A stretch of 64,000 nt of DNA, taken from contig JANPBU010000010.1 of the NCBI GenBank assembly GCA_031430595.1, forward strand, positions 62,001-126,000, given 5' to 3'. The notes beneath the pieces were generated by a model. That model was not told the origin of the DNA. It worked only from the letters and a program-made list of their open reading frames with translations, and did not search any database. Shown one piece after another: positions 34,993-44,377 of this stretch (positions are counted from its first letter, which is position 1; the number at the start of each line of letters is the position of its first letter). The position numbers and the translations under genes were made by a program. The stretch is from JANNBN01 sp031430595. Lineage in GTDB: Bacteria > Actinomycetota > Acidimicrobiia > Acidimicrobiales > JANYDT01.

Positions 34993-35003
34993 CGAAGCCC
35001 CAA

Positions 35004-36293
35004 CTATTCGTATTCAAACTCGAAGTCGCCCACATGCACGACGTCACCGGGACGTGCCCCAGCACGAGCCAACGCCTTATCGACCCCGAGCCGCTTAAGT
35101 TCGGCATGCACATGAAACAACGCCTGCTGATTATTGATATCTGAAACCGCAACGGCTCGTTCAGCTGATCGACCAACAACCAGCCACGAAGCATCGTCAG
35201 CGCGGTCGATTCGAACACCTTCTTCGTCGGGGCGATGCACCACATAGGTTGCGGCTTCGCCCTGGTCGGCCCGGGCTTGTGCCACCAACGGGGCCAACTG
35301 CACCAAGAGGTCACGAACACCTACGCCCATCACTGCCGAAATACATAGCTTCGGCGCGTCGGGCAACAGCGACAACAGGTCTTCCCGACTCGCACCAACG
35401 GCACCAATCGCGTCGAGTTTGGTACCCACCACGAGGCGGGGTCGAGTCAACAGTTCGGGTTGGTATGCACCCAACTCGGTCAACAAAATTTCTTCTTGAC
35501 GTGAAGGTGAGAGCTCGTCGCCAGCCGACAGGTCAACCAGTACCAAAAGTACCCTGGCGCGCTCGACGTGACGAAGAAACTGGTGCCCAAGACCTTTGCC
35601 TTCAGCGGCACCCTCAATAAGACCGGGAATATCGGCCATCACAAATTCAAAGTCACCGCGTGGGTCAAGCGGGGTTCCGAACCGTTCAAGACGAATCACG
35701 CCGAGATGAGGTTCGAGCGTCGTGAACGGGTAGTCGGCCACCTTTGGCTTCGCCGCCGATACCGTCGAGATCAGGGTTGACTTACCAGCGTTCGGAAAAC
35801 CAACCAAGGCCACATCAGCCATGAGTTTCAGCTCAAGATTGACCCATACCTCTTCGCCTATTTCGCCTTGCTCTGCGAAGTCTGGGGCCCGCCGACGGTT
35901 CGACAGGAAGCTGGCATTACCGCGCCCACCGCGACCACCTTTGGCGGCCTTCCATCGGTACCCCTCGATAGCCAGGTCAGCAATAACTTGACCGGTATGG
36001 TCTTTAATAACCGTTCCAACCGGAACATGCACGATGGTGTCGGTACCACCATGACCGTGAGCTTCCTTGCCCTTACCGTGAGTGCCGTCGTCCGCACGCC
36101 GAAATGGGTGGTCACGGAACCCAATCAGTGACGCAATATTACGGTCGGCGATGGCCCAAACGTCGCCGCCCCGTCCACCATTTCCGCCGTCTGGCCCGCC
36201 CTTCGGAACGAACGGTTCGCGGCGGGTTGATACTGCCCCAGCCCCGCCGTTTCCGGCCTTCACGTGTAGCTGCGATTCGTCAACGAAAGTCAT
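35004..36293 (-). CDS. obg: Obg GTPase
   Basis: This 429-residue Obg/CgtA ribosome-assembly GTPase has a glycine-rich Obg domain (residues about 1-158), G1 GFPNAGKST (about 165) and the switch II/G3 region ADIPGLIEGAAEGKGLG. The OCT domain at the C-terminus is characteristic of actinobacteria and Firmicutes (VHRPDEEGVRIDRADDASWLVVG). A ribosome site AAGGTGA lies about eight bases before ATG. It is 133 bases downstream of rpmA, with a GC-rich hairpin in the gap. Confidence 0.97.
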   Translation of the reverse strand: MTFVDESQLHVKAGNGGAGAVSTRREPFVPKGGPDGGNGGRGGDVWAIADRNIASLIGFRDHPFRRADDGTHGKGKEAHGHGGTDTIVHVPVGTVIKDHTGQVIADLAIEGYRWKAAKGGRGGRGNASFLSNRRRAPDFAEQGEIGEEVWVNLELKLMADVALVGFPNAGKSTLISTVSAAKPKVADYPFTTLEPHLGVIRLERFGTPLDPRGDFEFVMADIPGLIEGAAEGKGLGHQFLRHVERARVLLVLVDLSAGDELSPSRQEEILLTELGAYQPELLTRPRLVVGTKLDAIGAVGASREDLLSLLPDAPKLCISAVMGVGVRDLLVQLAPLVAQARADQGEAATYVVHRPDEEGVRIDRADDASWLVVGRSAERAVAVSDINNQQALFHVHAELKRLGVDKALARAGARPGDVVHVGDFEFEYE

Positions 36294-36363
36294 GTGGGCT
36301 TCACCTTATGCGAAGAGAAAAAAGATCGATGCTCTGACGTCGAGGTGCTCAGACGCGACACGA

Positions 36364-36381
36364 GGCCGGAATGATCCGGCC
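36364..36381. terminator. Perfect hairpin between rpmA and obg
   Basis: ggccgga-atga-tccggcc, a seven-base-pair GC stem with a four-base loop and no U-tract. It may reduce read-through from the ribosomal protein genes into obg or mark an mRNA processing point. Confidence 0.5.
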
Positions 36382-36426
36382 CCGACATCATTAGCTTACG
36401 TACAGCGGATGTGAAGTGGACTCGGC

Positions 36427-36681
36427 CTAAGCCGGGATCACCACATTGATCATTTTGCGGCCACGACGCTCGCCGAACTCGACAACGCCTGCCTTCATTG
36501 CAAACAGGGTGTCATCTGAACCTTTTCCAACATTGACACCGGGGTGAAACACCGTGCCACGTTGACGAACAATGATCGACCCCGCAGTTACCTGCGTACC
36601 GCCGTACACCTTCACGCCAAGGCGCTGGGCATTTGAATCACGGCCGTTGCGGGTTGAACCGCCACCTTTGGTTTTTGACAT
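36427..36681 (-). CDS. rpmA: 50S ribosomal protein L27
   Basis: This 84-residue L27 has the family start MSKTKGGGSTRNGRDSNAQR and the basic core IIVRQRGTVFHPG. The usual MAHKKA beginning is replaced by MSKTKG. No Firmicutes-type cleavable N-terminal extension is present. AGGAG lies six bases before ATG. It follows rplU by 39 bases. Confidence 0.97.
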   Translation of the reverse strand: MSKTKGGGSTRNGRDSNAQRLGVKVYGGTQVTAGSIIVRQRGTVFHPGVNVGKGSDDTLFAMKAGVVEFGERRGRKMINVVIPA

Positions 36682-36720
36682 TGCATACTCCTCAGAGGAA
36701 ATGAACCGGGCAGGGCCGGA

Positions 36721-37029
36721 TCAGGCGGTGACTGCGGTGACTTCAACCACCGAGTACTGCTGACGATGACCCCAGCGCTTACGAGCACGGGCCTTTGACT
36801 TGTACATGAACCCAACGATTTTGTCGCCTTTGGCTTCACCAATGACCTTGGCTGACACCGAAGCTGAGGCAAGGCCCTTCGCGTCAGCAACAACCTTTTC
36901 ACCGTCAACAAGAAGAATCGGAGCGAAAGTGACAACATCACCCACGGCTGCACCGAGCTTCTCGACGTTCAAAGTTTGCCCTTGGGCCACCTTGTACTGT
37001 TTGCCACCGGTCTTAATCACTGCGTACAT
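36721..37029 (-). CDS. rplU: 50S ribosomal protein L21
   Basis: This 102-residue L21 starts YAVIKTGGKQYKVAQGQTL and ends with the KRWGHRQQYSVVEV block that binds 23S rRNA. Length and order (rne-rplU-rpmA-obg) are those of most actinobacteria. The 84 bases between it and rne hold no evident hairpin. Confidence 0.97.
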   Translation of the reverse strand: MYAVIKTGGKQYKVAQGQTLNVEKLGAAVGDVVTFAPILLVDGEKVVADAKGLASASVSAKVIGEAKGDKIVGFMYKSKARARKRWGHRQQYSVVEVTAVTA

Positions 37030-37113
37030 AAGGCTTAGACCTTACACGCTGTCGACCGGCAGTAGAGCGCTCTTCGCAAAATAACCTGCAAAGAAACCTC
37101 CCCAGAAACCGGC

Positions 37114-39165
37114 TTACTCGTCGAGTATCTCGGGATCGAAGATAAACCCTCGACCGTTACAGGTGGGACAGGTGTCAGACAGAGCCTCGACCAAACCTTC
37201 TGAAATACGTTTTCGGGTCATTTCGACCAAACCGAGGTCAGAGATTTCGAAGACCTGCGTACGTGTTTTGTCGCGAGTCAACGCCTCACGGAAACTACTG
37301 ACGACCGCGGTTCGGTTGGCCCGAATTTCCATGTCGATGAAGTCAATGACGATGATTCCGCCAATATCTCGCAACCGAAGTTGACGCGCTATCTCTTGGG
37401 CGGCTTCCAAGTTGTTTCGGTACACCGTTTCTTCGAGCGAGGTAGAGCCCACGTTTTTACCGGTGTTCACGTCAATAACGGTGAGTGCTTCAGTTCGTTC
37501 GATGATCAATGAACCGCCAGAAGGCAGCCACACCTTGCGATCGATGGCCTTATGTAGTTGTTCGTGTACGTGATGGCGTTCAAAGATAGGAAGGGGCTGC
37601 TCATCGGGGTCGTGAAACTCGACCCGGTCAGCAAGTTCAGGGCTAATCGACTCGACGTATGAACGAACTTCTTCAAAGACTTCGCGATTATCGATCACCA
37701 CGCCTCGATAATCGGCGTTGAACTCTTCACGAATGATTCGAACCGCAAGGTCAGGCTCGCGATGCAACAACGCTGGCCCACGCGCTTTGCGTGCTTTGGC
37801 CTCAATCTTTTCCCAGGTCGCAACCAGTAACGCGACGTCGCGGCGCAACTCATCGGCCGATGTTCCAGCAGCAGCCGTTCTCACAATGATGCCGTGTTGT
37901 TCAGGGCGCACTTCATCGAGAATGCGGCGAAGCCGTCTACGTTCCTCGTCGGGCAGCCGCTTCGAAATGCCATACGTGCCCGAGTTTGGTACTAACACCA
38001 CGAATCGACCGGGGAGGCTTACTTCTTGGGTGAGGCGGGCCCCCTTTTGACCAATGGGGTTTTTGGTGATCTGACACACCACCAACTGCCCGTTTTTCAA
38101 CAGCTGCTCGATTCGAGCATCTTTCGCTTTCGGGTTCGATGTTTCGACGTCACCGGCATCGAACGCCACGTCACTTCGGTACAGCACGGCATTCTTCGGG
38201 GTCGAAATATCGACGAAGGCTGCTTCCATTCCGGGAAGAACGTTCTGTACCCGACCGAGGTAAATGTTTCCGTGAATCTGAGTCGAGTCATCAGACGATT
38301 GGCTGACGTAGTGCTCAATGAGCGAACGACCTTCCAGCACCGCAATTTGGGTTGCGGTAGGTCGTACGTGCACTGACATCAGATAGCGGCCAACCGGCTT
38401 TCCGTTACGTTCACGCCCTTTGCGAGCCTCAGCCTGATCAGCAAGTTGGGATGCGTCGTCGGCGGCACCCCTGGTCTTTTTACGTCGACGCGACTCCGCA
38501 GGGGTGCCAGCACGCTGTTCACTCCGGGTCGATCCTGAAACAGGTATCGCCGGTTCAGTAAAAGCCGGTTCGTTGACCGCCGATTCGTTGACGCTGGGTT
38601 TCGCTTGGCGGTTTCGGCCCGACCGTGGTAGCTGAGGACGAGTTTGCTTTTGGACGTCGTCATCCAGGTTCGGTTGCAGGTTCGGTTGTGGGGTTGGTTG
38701 CGCCTTCGATCGATTGGACCGAGGCTTTTGCGATGTTTGTGGAGACGGGGCCTGCCCCGGCATCGAATCGCCCACCTTCGGCCGAGACCTACGAGAACCT
38801 TCTGGTGGAAGAACGGTACCTTCCCAGGGAAGGTCGGGCAGGTCGGGATTGGGGTCTCGGTCTCTGGCAACGTGTCGGGCAACATCGTCCCCGTCATTGT
38901 CCCCGCCATCGTCACTGACATTGTCCCCGCCATCGTCACTGACATCGTCACTGACACCGGACGGGTTTGACGCCGCCGACTTCTTCCGGTTTTTGCCGCC
39001 TCTCGACCCTCGCCGACGACGAGACCCGGTACGGTCGGTCGCTACTTCAGTCTCACCTGAGATTTCAGATGAGGATTCAAAACGTCGTTCGGTTGCCTGA
39101 CCGGGGGTCTGAGAATCGTCTGAGTTGCCAGCCGATTGTGGTGGTGTTGGTGATATTTCTGGCAC
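37114..39165 (-). CDS. rne: Ribonuclease E/G
   Basis: This 683-residue RNase E/G has a disordered, acidic and Arg-rich N-terminal extension of about 260 residues with tandem repeats, as in other actinobacteria. The S1 and 5'-sensor region contains GRVQNVLPGMEAAFVDIS, and the DNase-I-like catalytic domain contains IVIDFIDME. The zinc-link is CPTCNGRG near residue 666. Unlike E. coli RNase E there is no long C-terminal scaffold; the extra domain is N-terminal. GTG at 39165 has AAGGG some nine bases upstream. Residues 16-28 (DDSQTPGQATERR) derive from the dispersed repeat. Confidence 0.94.
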   Translation of the reverse strand: MPEISPTPPQSAGNSDDSQTPGQATERRFESSSEISGETEVATDRTGSRRRRGSRGGKNRKKSAASNPSGVSDDVSDDGGDNVSDDGGDNDGDDVARHVARDRDPNPDLPDLPWEGTVLPPEGSRRSRPKVGDSMPGQAPSPQTSQKPRSNRSKAQPTPQPNLQPNLDDDVQKQTRPQLPRSGRNRQAKPSVNESAVNEPAFTEPAIPVSGSTRSEQRAGTPAESRRRKKTRGAADDASQLADQAEARKGRERNGKPVGRYLMSVHVRPTATQIAVLEGRSLIEHYVSQSSDDSTQIHGNIYLGRVQNVLPGMEAAFVDISTPKNAVLYRSDVAFDAGDVETSNPKAKDARIEQLLKNGQLVVCQITKNPIGQKGARLTQEVSLPGRFVVLVPNSGTYGISKRLPDEERRRLRRILDEVRPEQHGIIVRTAAAGTSADELRRDVALLVATWEKIEAKARKARGPALLHREPDLAVRIIREEFNADYRGVVIDNREVFEEVRSYVESISPELADRVEFHDPDEQPLPIFERHHVHEQLHKAIDRKVWLPSGGSLIIERTEALTVIDVNTGKNVGSTSLEETVYRNNLEAAQEIARQLRLRDIGGIIVIDFIDMEIRANRTAVVSSFREALTRDKTRTQVFEISDLGLVEMTRKRISEGLVEALSDTCPTCNGRGFIFDPEILDE
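38895..38954 (-). repeat. Short tandem repeat in the N-terminal part of rne
   Basis: Two and a half copies of a 24-27-base unit (attgtccccgccatcgtcac on the plus strand) encode acidic VSDDGGDN repeats in the disordered N-terminal extension. Length is likely to vary between strains. Confidence 0.75.
39094..39114 (-). repeat. Dispersed repeat, copy C (N-terminal part of rne)
   Basis: Plus-strand tgcctgaccgggggtctgag matches copy B exactly over 20 bases. It gives the peptide DSQTPGQATERR within RNase E; the downstream flank also resembles copy A. Confidence 0.8.
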
Positions 39166-39359
39166 TGGAAGTGACCCTTCGAGGGCACCGCCGCATCGCG
39201 ACGATGGGTGCTGGCGTCGCGTCGAGAGGCGTCCGGCGACCCAGGTGGGTCAGCAGCAGACAGACGACGCGCCGAGACAGCGCGAATATTTTGAACAAAA
39301 AGAAGAACATGCGAAACAGCTGCATACCGCTACTCACGTTACCGGACATTGACCGACCG

Positions 39360-40490
39360 CTACCGGAAACGTCTCATTTCGACGGAAAGAACGAGCCCAA
39401 CGGCGATGAACGAGACCAAGACCGATGAGCCCCCGTACGACAAAAACGGAAGGGGAATACCAGTAATCGGCATGATTCCCATGGTCATTCCTACGTTCTG
39501 AAAGATGTGAAACACAAACAAAGCGAGGACCCCTACACAAATCAGGGTGCCAGCGCTGTCTCTCGATGAGGCGGCCGCACGCCAAATTCGGGAACACATC
39601 ACGCTGAACGCAATAAGCACTGCGGTTCCCCCGAGAAGCCCTAACTGTTCACCAAGAGCCGTAAAAATGAAGTCGCTGTGTTGTGCTGGAACAAATCCAT
39701 ACCGAGTTTGAGTTCCTTGGAACAACCCCTTGCCGGTGATGCCCCCAGAACCTATGGCAATTTTTGACTGTGCAACATTGAACCCAATGCGTTTGGTGTC
39801 TGCCGCCGGATCGATGAAGGCCGTGAGCCGGTCGAGTTGGTACCCCTCCAGAACATTGAACTTGATAATGAGAAAGGCGGCCGCTACACCACACACAACC
39901 AACAGTGAAAGCATCCACGCCGGAGCACCAGCCATCCACAGCACCGCAAATAAGATCGCCAGAAACACTAGGGCCGAACCCAAATCTGGTTGCAGCAAAA
40001 TGAGCCCGGCAGGTACTGCGGCTAACACCAGAACAATCGAAAATCGGCGGGCATCTAACTGGTTTCGTTGGGCAGACCCGTATCCGGCCAAACCAATAAT
40101 GAGACCAAGTTTGGCTAGCTCAGCCGGCTGAAGCTGTGCCGGACCAATATCGAACCAGCCTTGGGTTCCGTTGACCCGCGACCCAATCGGCGAGAGTACC
40201 AACAGAAGTAACACAATGGTTCCGGCATATACGAGCGGCGCGTTATCGACCAACACCCGATAGTCAATGGCCATTACGGCGACCATCGCCGCTATGCCCA
40301 CCACCACAAAGAGACTTTGTCGTTGGGCGAAGCCCGTTGATCGACCGGCTGAAAAGATCATCAACATCCCGACACCGGCCAAAAACAGGACCGAAGTAAT
40401 AAGTACCCAGTCGACGTGCAACAACGGTGAATCTGGGCGAACACCAGCCGCACGCTGGCGGCGCGATGAAAGTTGATCGGTGAGTGCCAT
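39360..40490 (-). CDS. rodA: SEDS-family peptidoglycan polymerase RodA
   Basis: This 376-residue, about ten-TM SEDS glycosyltransferase for lateral wall synthesis has the family segments DIGPAQLQPAELAKLGLI (carrying the likely catalytic Asp region), LILLQPDLGSALVF and the C-terminal MPITGIPLPFLSYGGSSVL. It follows mrdA by 18 bases and presumably works with that PBP2 and MreBCD. The 194-base gap to rne holds an AT-rich stretch that may include the rne promoter; a 90-codon frame in it looks non-coding. Confidence 0.96.
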   Translation of the reverse strand: MALTDQLSSRRQRAAGVRPDSPLLHVDWVLITSVLFLAGVGMLMIFSAGRSTGFAQRQSLFVVVGIAAMVAVMAIDYRVLVDNAPLVYAGTIVLLLLVLSPIGSRVNGTQGWFDIGPAQLQPAELAKLGLIIGLAGYGSAQRNQLDARRFSIVLVLAAVPAGLILLQPDLGSALVFLAILFAVLWMAGAPAWMLSLLVVCGVAAAFLIIKFNVLEGYQLDRLTAFIDPAADTKRIGFNVAQSKIAIGSGGITGKGLFQGTQTRYGFVPAQHSDFIFTALGEQLGLLGGTAVLIAFSVMCSRIWRAAASSRDSAGTLICVGVLALFVFHIFQNVGMTMGIMPITGIPLPFLSYGGSSVLVSFIAVGLVLSVEMRRFR

Positions 40491-40508
40491 GTCAAGAATT
40501 CAGTTCTG

Positions 40509-42764
40509 TCATCGGTCTTGCGACCCGGTCGATTGAACGTATGTAACCTCGCCGACGCCCAGACCGGCGAGTCCATTGAATATTTGGCGAGCGACGGGTG
40601 CAGCCGCTTGGCCGCCAAACCCAGCCTGCTCCAGCACAACAACCACTGCATATCGGTAGTTCGGGCCACCGAAGGCAACGAACAAGGCAAAATCCTGTTT
40701 ACCTTCAACCTGTGCTGTTCCGGTTTTTCCGGCTATCGGAAATCCATCGAACGGAAACCCATCAAACGCTGCCCGGGCCGTACCGTCGTCGCGGCTAACG
40801 ACCCCGCGTAATGCCGCAAGAATCGGGTCTCGAACATCGGCCGAAAGATCGACCCTTCGTCGAACCGTCGCGGTCAAGACGGTTCCTTCAGACTGTTGAA
40901 GCACGGGGAACCCATTTTCATCGACCGTCAGAGGTTGAATTGAGGGAACGTCGGTGCCTGACGGAACGGAAGAGTCGATTGGAGTGGTGGTGTCGCTTTG
41001 GGCTGGCAAATACAGCCCATACCGGCCGTTGTTTGCTCCCCGATTGGGGGCTGCGCTGGTTGCGAGCGTCGATACTGGGATTGTTTCCGGTTCAGCGGCA
41101 GGTTGCGTGATGGCTACCGGCAACGTTGTTGAATTCGTACTTCTGCTCGTTGGTATCGGCGCCAATAGCTCGGTATCGATCGTTGGTTTGAGGTTTGGTG
41201 GCGTATCGAACGCAATACGTGGAACGTAAAGAATTCCACCGTTACCAAAGGCCCCGTAGGCAAGGGCCAATTGAAGGGGCGTGGTCAACATTTCGCCTTG
41301 GCCAATGGCAAGGTTGAGGTTGTCGCCTGTACGCCAATCACCGTCAGGCCAAATGTCAGGGTCACTTTCGTGTCGAGCCTTTTTTCCGGCCTCATCAGGC
41401 ACCGGAGACGATTTTTCGTATGGAAGCGCGATACCCGAATCGTCGCCAAACCCAAACTCTCGGGCGGTCTCTTGAATGCCAGCCTTCGGCCAACTACCTT
41501 CGTTCCAAAAGCGGTATCCGAGCCAGTAGTAAAAAACGTCAGACGAGACAACTAGTGACTGAGCCAAATCGACGCGTCCGTGGGAAGTGCCACCCGAGTT
41601 TGAAAATGTGCACTTAAGGTTTTTGCAGTCGGGAATCTTGAATTCGCCCTCGTCAAGGTAGGTCGAACGTTCGGTAATCAAACCATTAGTAAGTGCACTT
41701 ACAGCAGTTATGAGTTTGAACGTTGACCCTGGCGCATACCTTCCAGAAATAGCCCGATTCGTGAGTGGAGCGTTCGCGGTTTCAGACCCGTACTTCTCTG
41801 TGTACTCCTTCGCTGGAATTCCTCTTGTGAATTCAGCTGGCGGATAATCGGGTCGTGATACCGACGACAAGATCGCACCGTTCGAGGTGTCGATCACGAT
41901 TGCGACTCCGGCGTTTGCCTTGAAGGGTTTCGTCCCAGCTTTGAGTTCCTTCTTGCGCTGGCCACCGCCAAGGTAGACGTATCCGGCTTGGTTGCGAGCT
42001 GCTCTGAGCCCATCATCGAGTGCATTTTCAGTGAAGGCTTGAATATCAGGGTCGAGGGTAAGGTGAAGATCGGTACCGGCAATTGGCGCGGCGAGAACCC
42101 GAGTTTCAACCACCTTGTTTCGGCGGTCTACTACGTACTCGGTGAGGCCGGGCATGCCCCTAAGTGTGCATTCATATGCTCGTTCAACACCCGCCTTTCC
42201 GACCTGGTCACCAGTTTGATATCGCGCATCACAAATCGGATTCTTCAGATCGTCACCGATGTCGGAAACATAACCGAGAACATGCGAAGCCATCGTGCCT
42301 TGCGGGTAGACGCGTGCTGAGTCGAGTTTCGATTCGACCCCAGGAAAATCTTCCTCGTGTTCAGCCAGGTAAACAACTGCCGACTCGGTAACACCGCTCG
42401 CTACTTCAACGCCCTCGAGATCATCGACAGCCTCGAATCGTTTCGTCAATTCTTGTGCTGATATGCCAAGAACGCCGGAAAGGCGATCGAACACAGCAGC
42501 CCGAGGTACCTTTCGAGCTGGAAGCCCTGCCTTCACGACAATGATCTTCAGAACGGTTTGATTGTCGACCAGTATTCGGCCCTGTCGATCAAAAATTCGG
42601 CCACGGTTCGCAGGAACAATCACGCGTTGCGTAAGGTTTGACTCAGCCTGTTGAAGTAGCGCGGAACCTTGAACGACTTGCAAATACGTCATCCGAGCAA
42701 ACAGGGTTCCGAACAAACAAACGCAAACGACCACGAGCGTTGATAGTCGATGTCGAACATCCAT
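40509..42764 (-). CDS. mrdA: Penicillin-binding protein 2 (elongasome transpeptidase)
   Basis: This 751-residue class B PBP has an N-terminal TM (residues about 6-22), dimerisation/pedestal domain and transpeptidase domain. Motifs are APGSTFKLIT (catalytic Ser, about 345), SSDVFYYW (SxN position, Asp in place of Asn) and AGKTGTAQ (about 675). Between the second and third motifs lies a Pro/Ser/Thr-rich insertion of roughly 100 residues (about 520-620) not found in E. coli PBP2. The gene abuts mreD without gap. It crosslinks wall strands made by RodA. Confidence 0.95.
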   Translation of the reverse strand: MDVRHRLSTLVVVCVCLFGTLFARMTYLQVVQGSALLQQAESNLTQRVIVPANRGRIFDRQGRILVDNQTVLKIIVVKAGLPARKVPRAAVFDRLSGVLGISAQELTKRFEAVDDLEGVEVASGVTESAVVYLAEHEEDFPGVESKLDSARVYPQGTMASHVLGYVSDIGDDLKNPICDARYQTGDQVGKAGVERAYECTLRGMPGLTEYVVDRRNKVVETRVLAAPIAGTDLHLTLDPDIQAFTENALDDGLRAARNQAGYVYLGGGQRKKELKAGTKPFKANAGVAIVIDTSNGAILSSVSRPDYPPAEFTRGIPAKEYTEKYGSETANAPLTNRAISGRYAPGSTFKLITAVSALTNGLITERSTYLDEGEFKIPDCKNLKCTFSNSGGTSHGRVDLAQSLVVSSDVFYYWLGYRFWNEGSWPKAGIQETAREFGFGDDSGIALPYEKSSPVPDEAGKKARHESDPDIWPDGDWRTGDNLNLAIGQGEMLTTPLQLALAYGAFGNGGILYVPRIAFDTPPNLKPTIDTELLAPIPTSRSTNSTTLPVAITQPAAEPETIPVSTLATSAAPNRGANNGRYGLYLPAQSDTTTPIDSSVPSGTDVPSIQPLTVDENGFPVLQQSEGTVLTATVRRRVDLSADVRDPILAALRGVVSRDDGTARAAFDGFPFDGFPIAGKTGTAQVEGKQDFALFVAFGGPNYRYAVVVVLEQAGFGGQAAAPVARQIFNGLAGLGVGEVTYVQSTGSQDR

Positions 42765-43295
42765 TTACGAAGCCTCGTTCCAGTTGACCCCCAACACAAC
42801 CCGAACAATGGGACGCAAAACGATAGCCACAAAACAATTCAAGATCGGCACCAACGCGGCAGATATTCCGACGTGGATGAGTGATGCAGGGGTTGCACCG
42901 CGTGCTGTCGTCAAAAGTAGCCCGTGCACGACAGTAACGATCACCGATGAGATGATCACTAACGCAAACGGAACCCGACCGGCTCCCGCAAACGCGTAAT
43001 CGCGAATGATTCCAACGGTCCATCCGGTGAGTACGAAAAGAAGCGCTGCGACGCCGAGCGGGGCGTCAAGATCGCTGACGGCGTACGCGAGGCCTGCAGC
43101 GAAACCGACAGCCACGCCGATGTTCGGCCCGGTTTCGAGGGCAGCCAGCACCGTGACAAGCAGCAAAGTTTCGGGGATCACCCCGAAAACTCGCAGGTGC
43201 GAAAAGAGTGCAACGTGCAGGATCGTTGTCATGGTGACTAGGGCGAGCAAACGCGGAACCAGTGCAGCGCGGACTTCAGCAAAGCGTCCGGTCAT
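42765..43295 (-). CDS. mreD: Rod-shape protein MreD
   Basis: This 176-residue hydrophobic protein has about five TM helices (LLALVTMTTILHVALFSHL, LLVTVLAALETGPNIGVAVGF and others) and is in the canonical position between mreC and mrdA. MreD sequences are poorly conserved, so context carries much of the call. A longer frame begins at 43421, but ATG at 43295 overlaps the mreC stop by four bases (ATGA) and gives the usual length. Confidence 0.92.
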   Translation of the reverse strand: MTGRFAEVRAALVPRLLALVTMTTILHVALFSHLRVFGVIPETLLLVTVLAALETGPNIGVAVGFAAGLAYAVSDLDAPLGVAALLFVLTGWTVGIIRDYAFAGAGRVPFALVIISSVIVTVVHGLLLTTARGATPASLIHVGISAALVPILNCFVAIVLRPIVRVVLGVNWNEAS

Positions 43296-44320
43296 CCGCC
43301 CGACCCGACCGCTGCGGGGGCACTGCCGGAGGCAAGTGTAATTGACACACCGGTTGGCAGCGTTGTGGCGGGCGGCCGGGTGGTAGATGGGACCGACGGA
43401 ACCAAGTCTGGCGGAACCCACAGCAACACTCGCACCAAACCAACTCGGTCAAGATCGCTAAATGGCATCATGACGACTTCTTGTTCGAGTTGCCCAGAAG
43501 CGGCTGTCGCTCTAACCACCCGCCCGAGGGCCAGACCATTCGGGTAGCGGCTGTCACCGAGCCCGCTCGTGGTGACTAGTTCGCCTGGAACCACCACGGT
43601 GTTCGGATCGATTCCGTTGACGCGCATTTCTTTGCCGGAACCGGCACCCTTGATGATTCCCACTTCGCCCGAGTTGGCCAAGCGAACCCCGACGCCCATT
43701 GACCCATCAGTGAACAGTCGAACACGGGCGCTGTTTCTCGTCACGACGGTCACACGGCCAACCAGGCCATACCCTGCCACAACCGGCATACCCGGTCGAA
43801 TTCCGTCAGAACTTCCTGCGTCGATTTGGACTGTCACATCGAAGTTACTTGTCGTTCCTCCGACCACTTCCGCGACCACGCTCGGAAGCGACGTGATATC
43901 GGTGAGTTTCTCCATGGCAAGCAGTTCTCGGCGCTGACGAATCGCGTCGTCGGCCAACGCCACCCTTGACTTAAGGTCGATATTTTCTTCGCGCAAACGA
44001 AGATTTTCGTCGATCAAATCTTGCTGCGAGCCCACTGAATCAAACAGGTTCGACAGTGGTGAGACGAGCGTTGAACCCGCCGAACGAACTGGGCTGAGTG
44101 CATCGGATAGGACCGCCCTCACGCCAGCAAACGGGCCCGTTGAGCCAATGACCACGATGGTTGCCGAGACCAGTACAAAAAAAAACAACGACGATGTGGA
44201 ACGCACGGGGCGAGCTGGACCAGACCGGCTAGAACCACTGTTCATTCCGGCCGATGATCGAGACGACCGAGATCGCAAAGTTCGTCGGACGTCAGACACG
44301 TTCCCAACGTTACTTGACAC
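43292..44320 (-). CDS. mreC: Rod-shape protein MreC
   Basis: This 342-residue protein has a basic, Ser/Arg-rich cytoplasmic start, one TM (residues about 44-64), a coiled coil (DLIDENLRLREENIDLKSRV, about 105-125) and the beta-barrel MreC domain (DAGSSDGIRPGMPVV, GLVGRVTVV, PGELVTTSGLGDSRYPNGLALG). It ends in a Pro/Thr/Ala tail. The extracytoplasmic part scaffolds PBP2 and RodA. The first codons overlap a copy of the dispersed repeat located between mreB and mreC. Confidence 0.95.
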   Translation of the reverse strand: MSSNVGNVSDVRRTLRSRSSRSSAGMNSGSSRSGPARPVRSTSSLFFFVLVSATIVVIGSTGPFAGVRAVLSDALSPVRSAGSTLVSPLSNLFDSVGSQQDLIDENLRLREENIDLKSRVALADDAIRQRRELLAMEKLTDITSLPSVVAEVVGGTTSNFDVTVQIDAGSSDGIRPGMPVVAGYGLVGRVTVVTRNSARVRLFTDGSMGVGVRLANSGEVGIIKGAGSGKEMRVNGIDPNTVVVPGELVTTSGLGDSRYPNGLALGRVVRATAASGQLEQEVVMMPFSDLDRVGLVRVLLWVPPDLVPSVPSTTRPPATTLPTGVSITLASGSAPAAVGSGG

Positions 44321-44377
44321 CCTCAGACTTCCTGTCAGGCAATGGAACTAAGCGCTGCCCACCAGACCTCCTGTCAG
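44312..44377 (+). repeat. Dispersed repeat, copies D and E at the mreB-mreC junction
   Basis: ctcagacttcctgtcaggca, followed by atggaac, matches the consensus with about four changes in the core, and the flank aligns with copy A up to the gctgccc end. A second partial copy (cagacctcctgtcag, 44363-44377) follows and overlaps the mreB stop. Confidence 0.5.

Noticed and set aside
39077..39349. 90-codon minus-strand frame between rodA and rne
   Set aside because: The translation is Arg-rich and ends by running into rne in another frame; the start part is AT-rich and looks like a promoter or leader rather than coding DNA.
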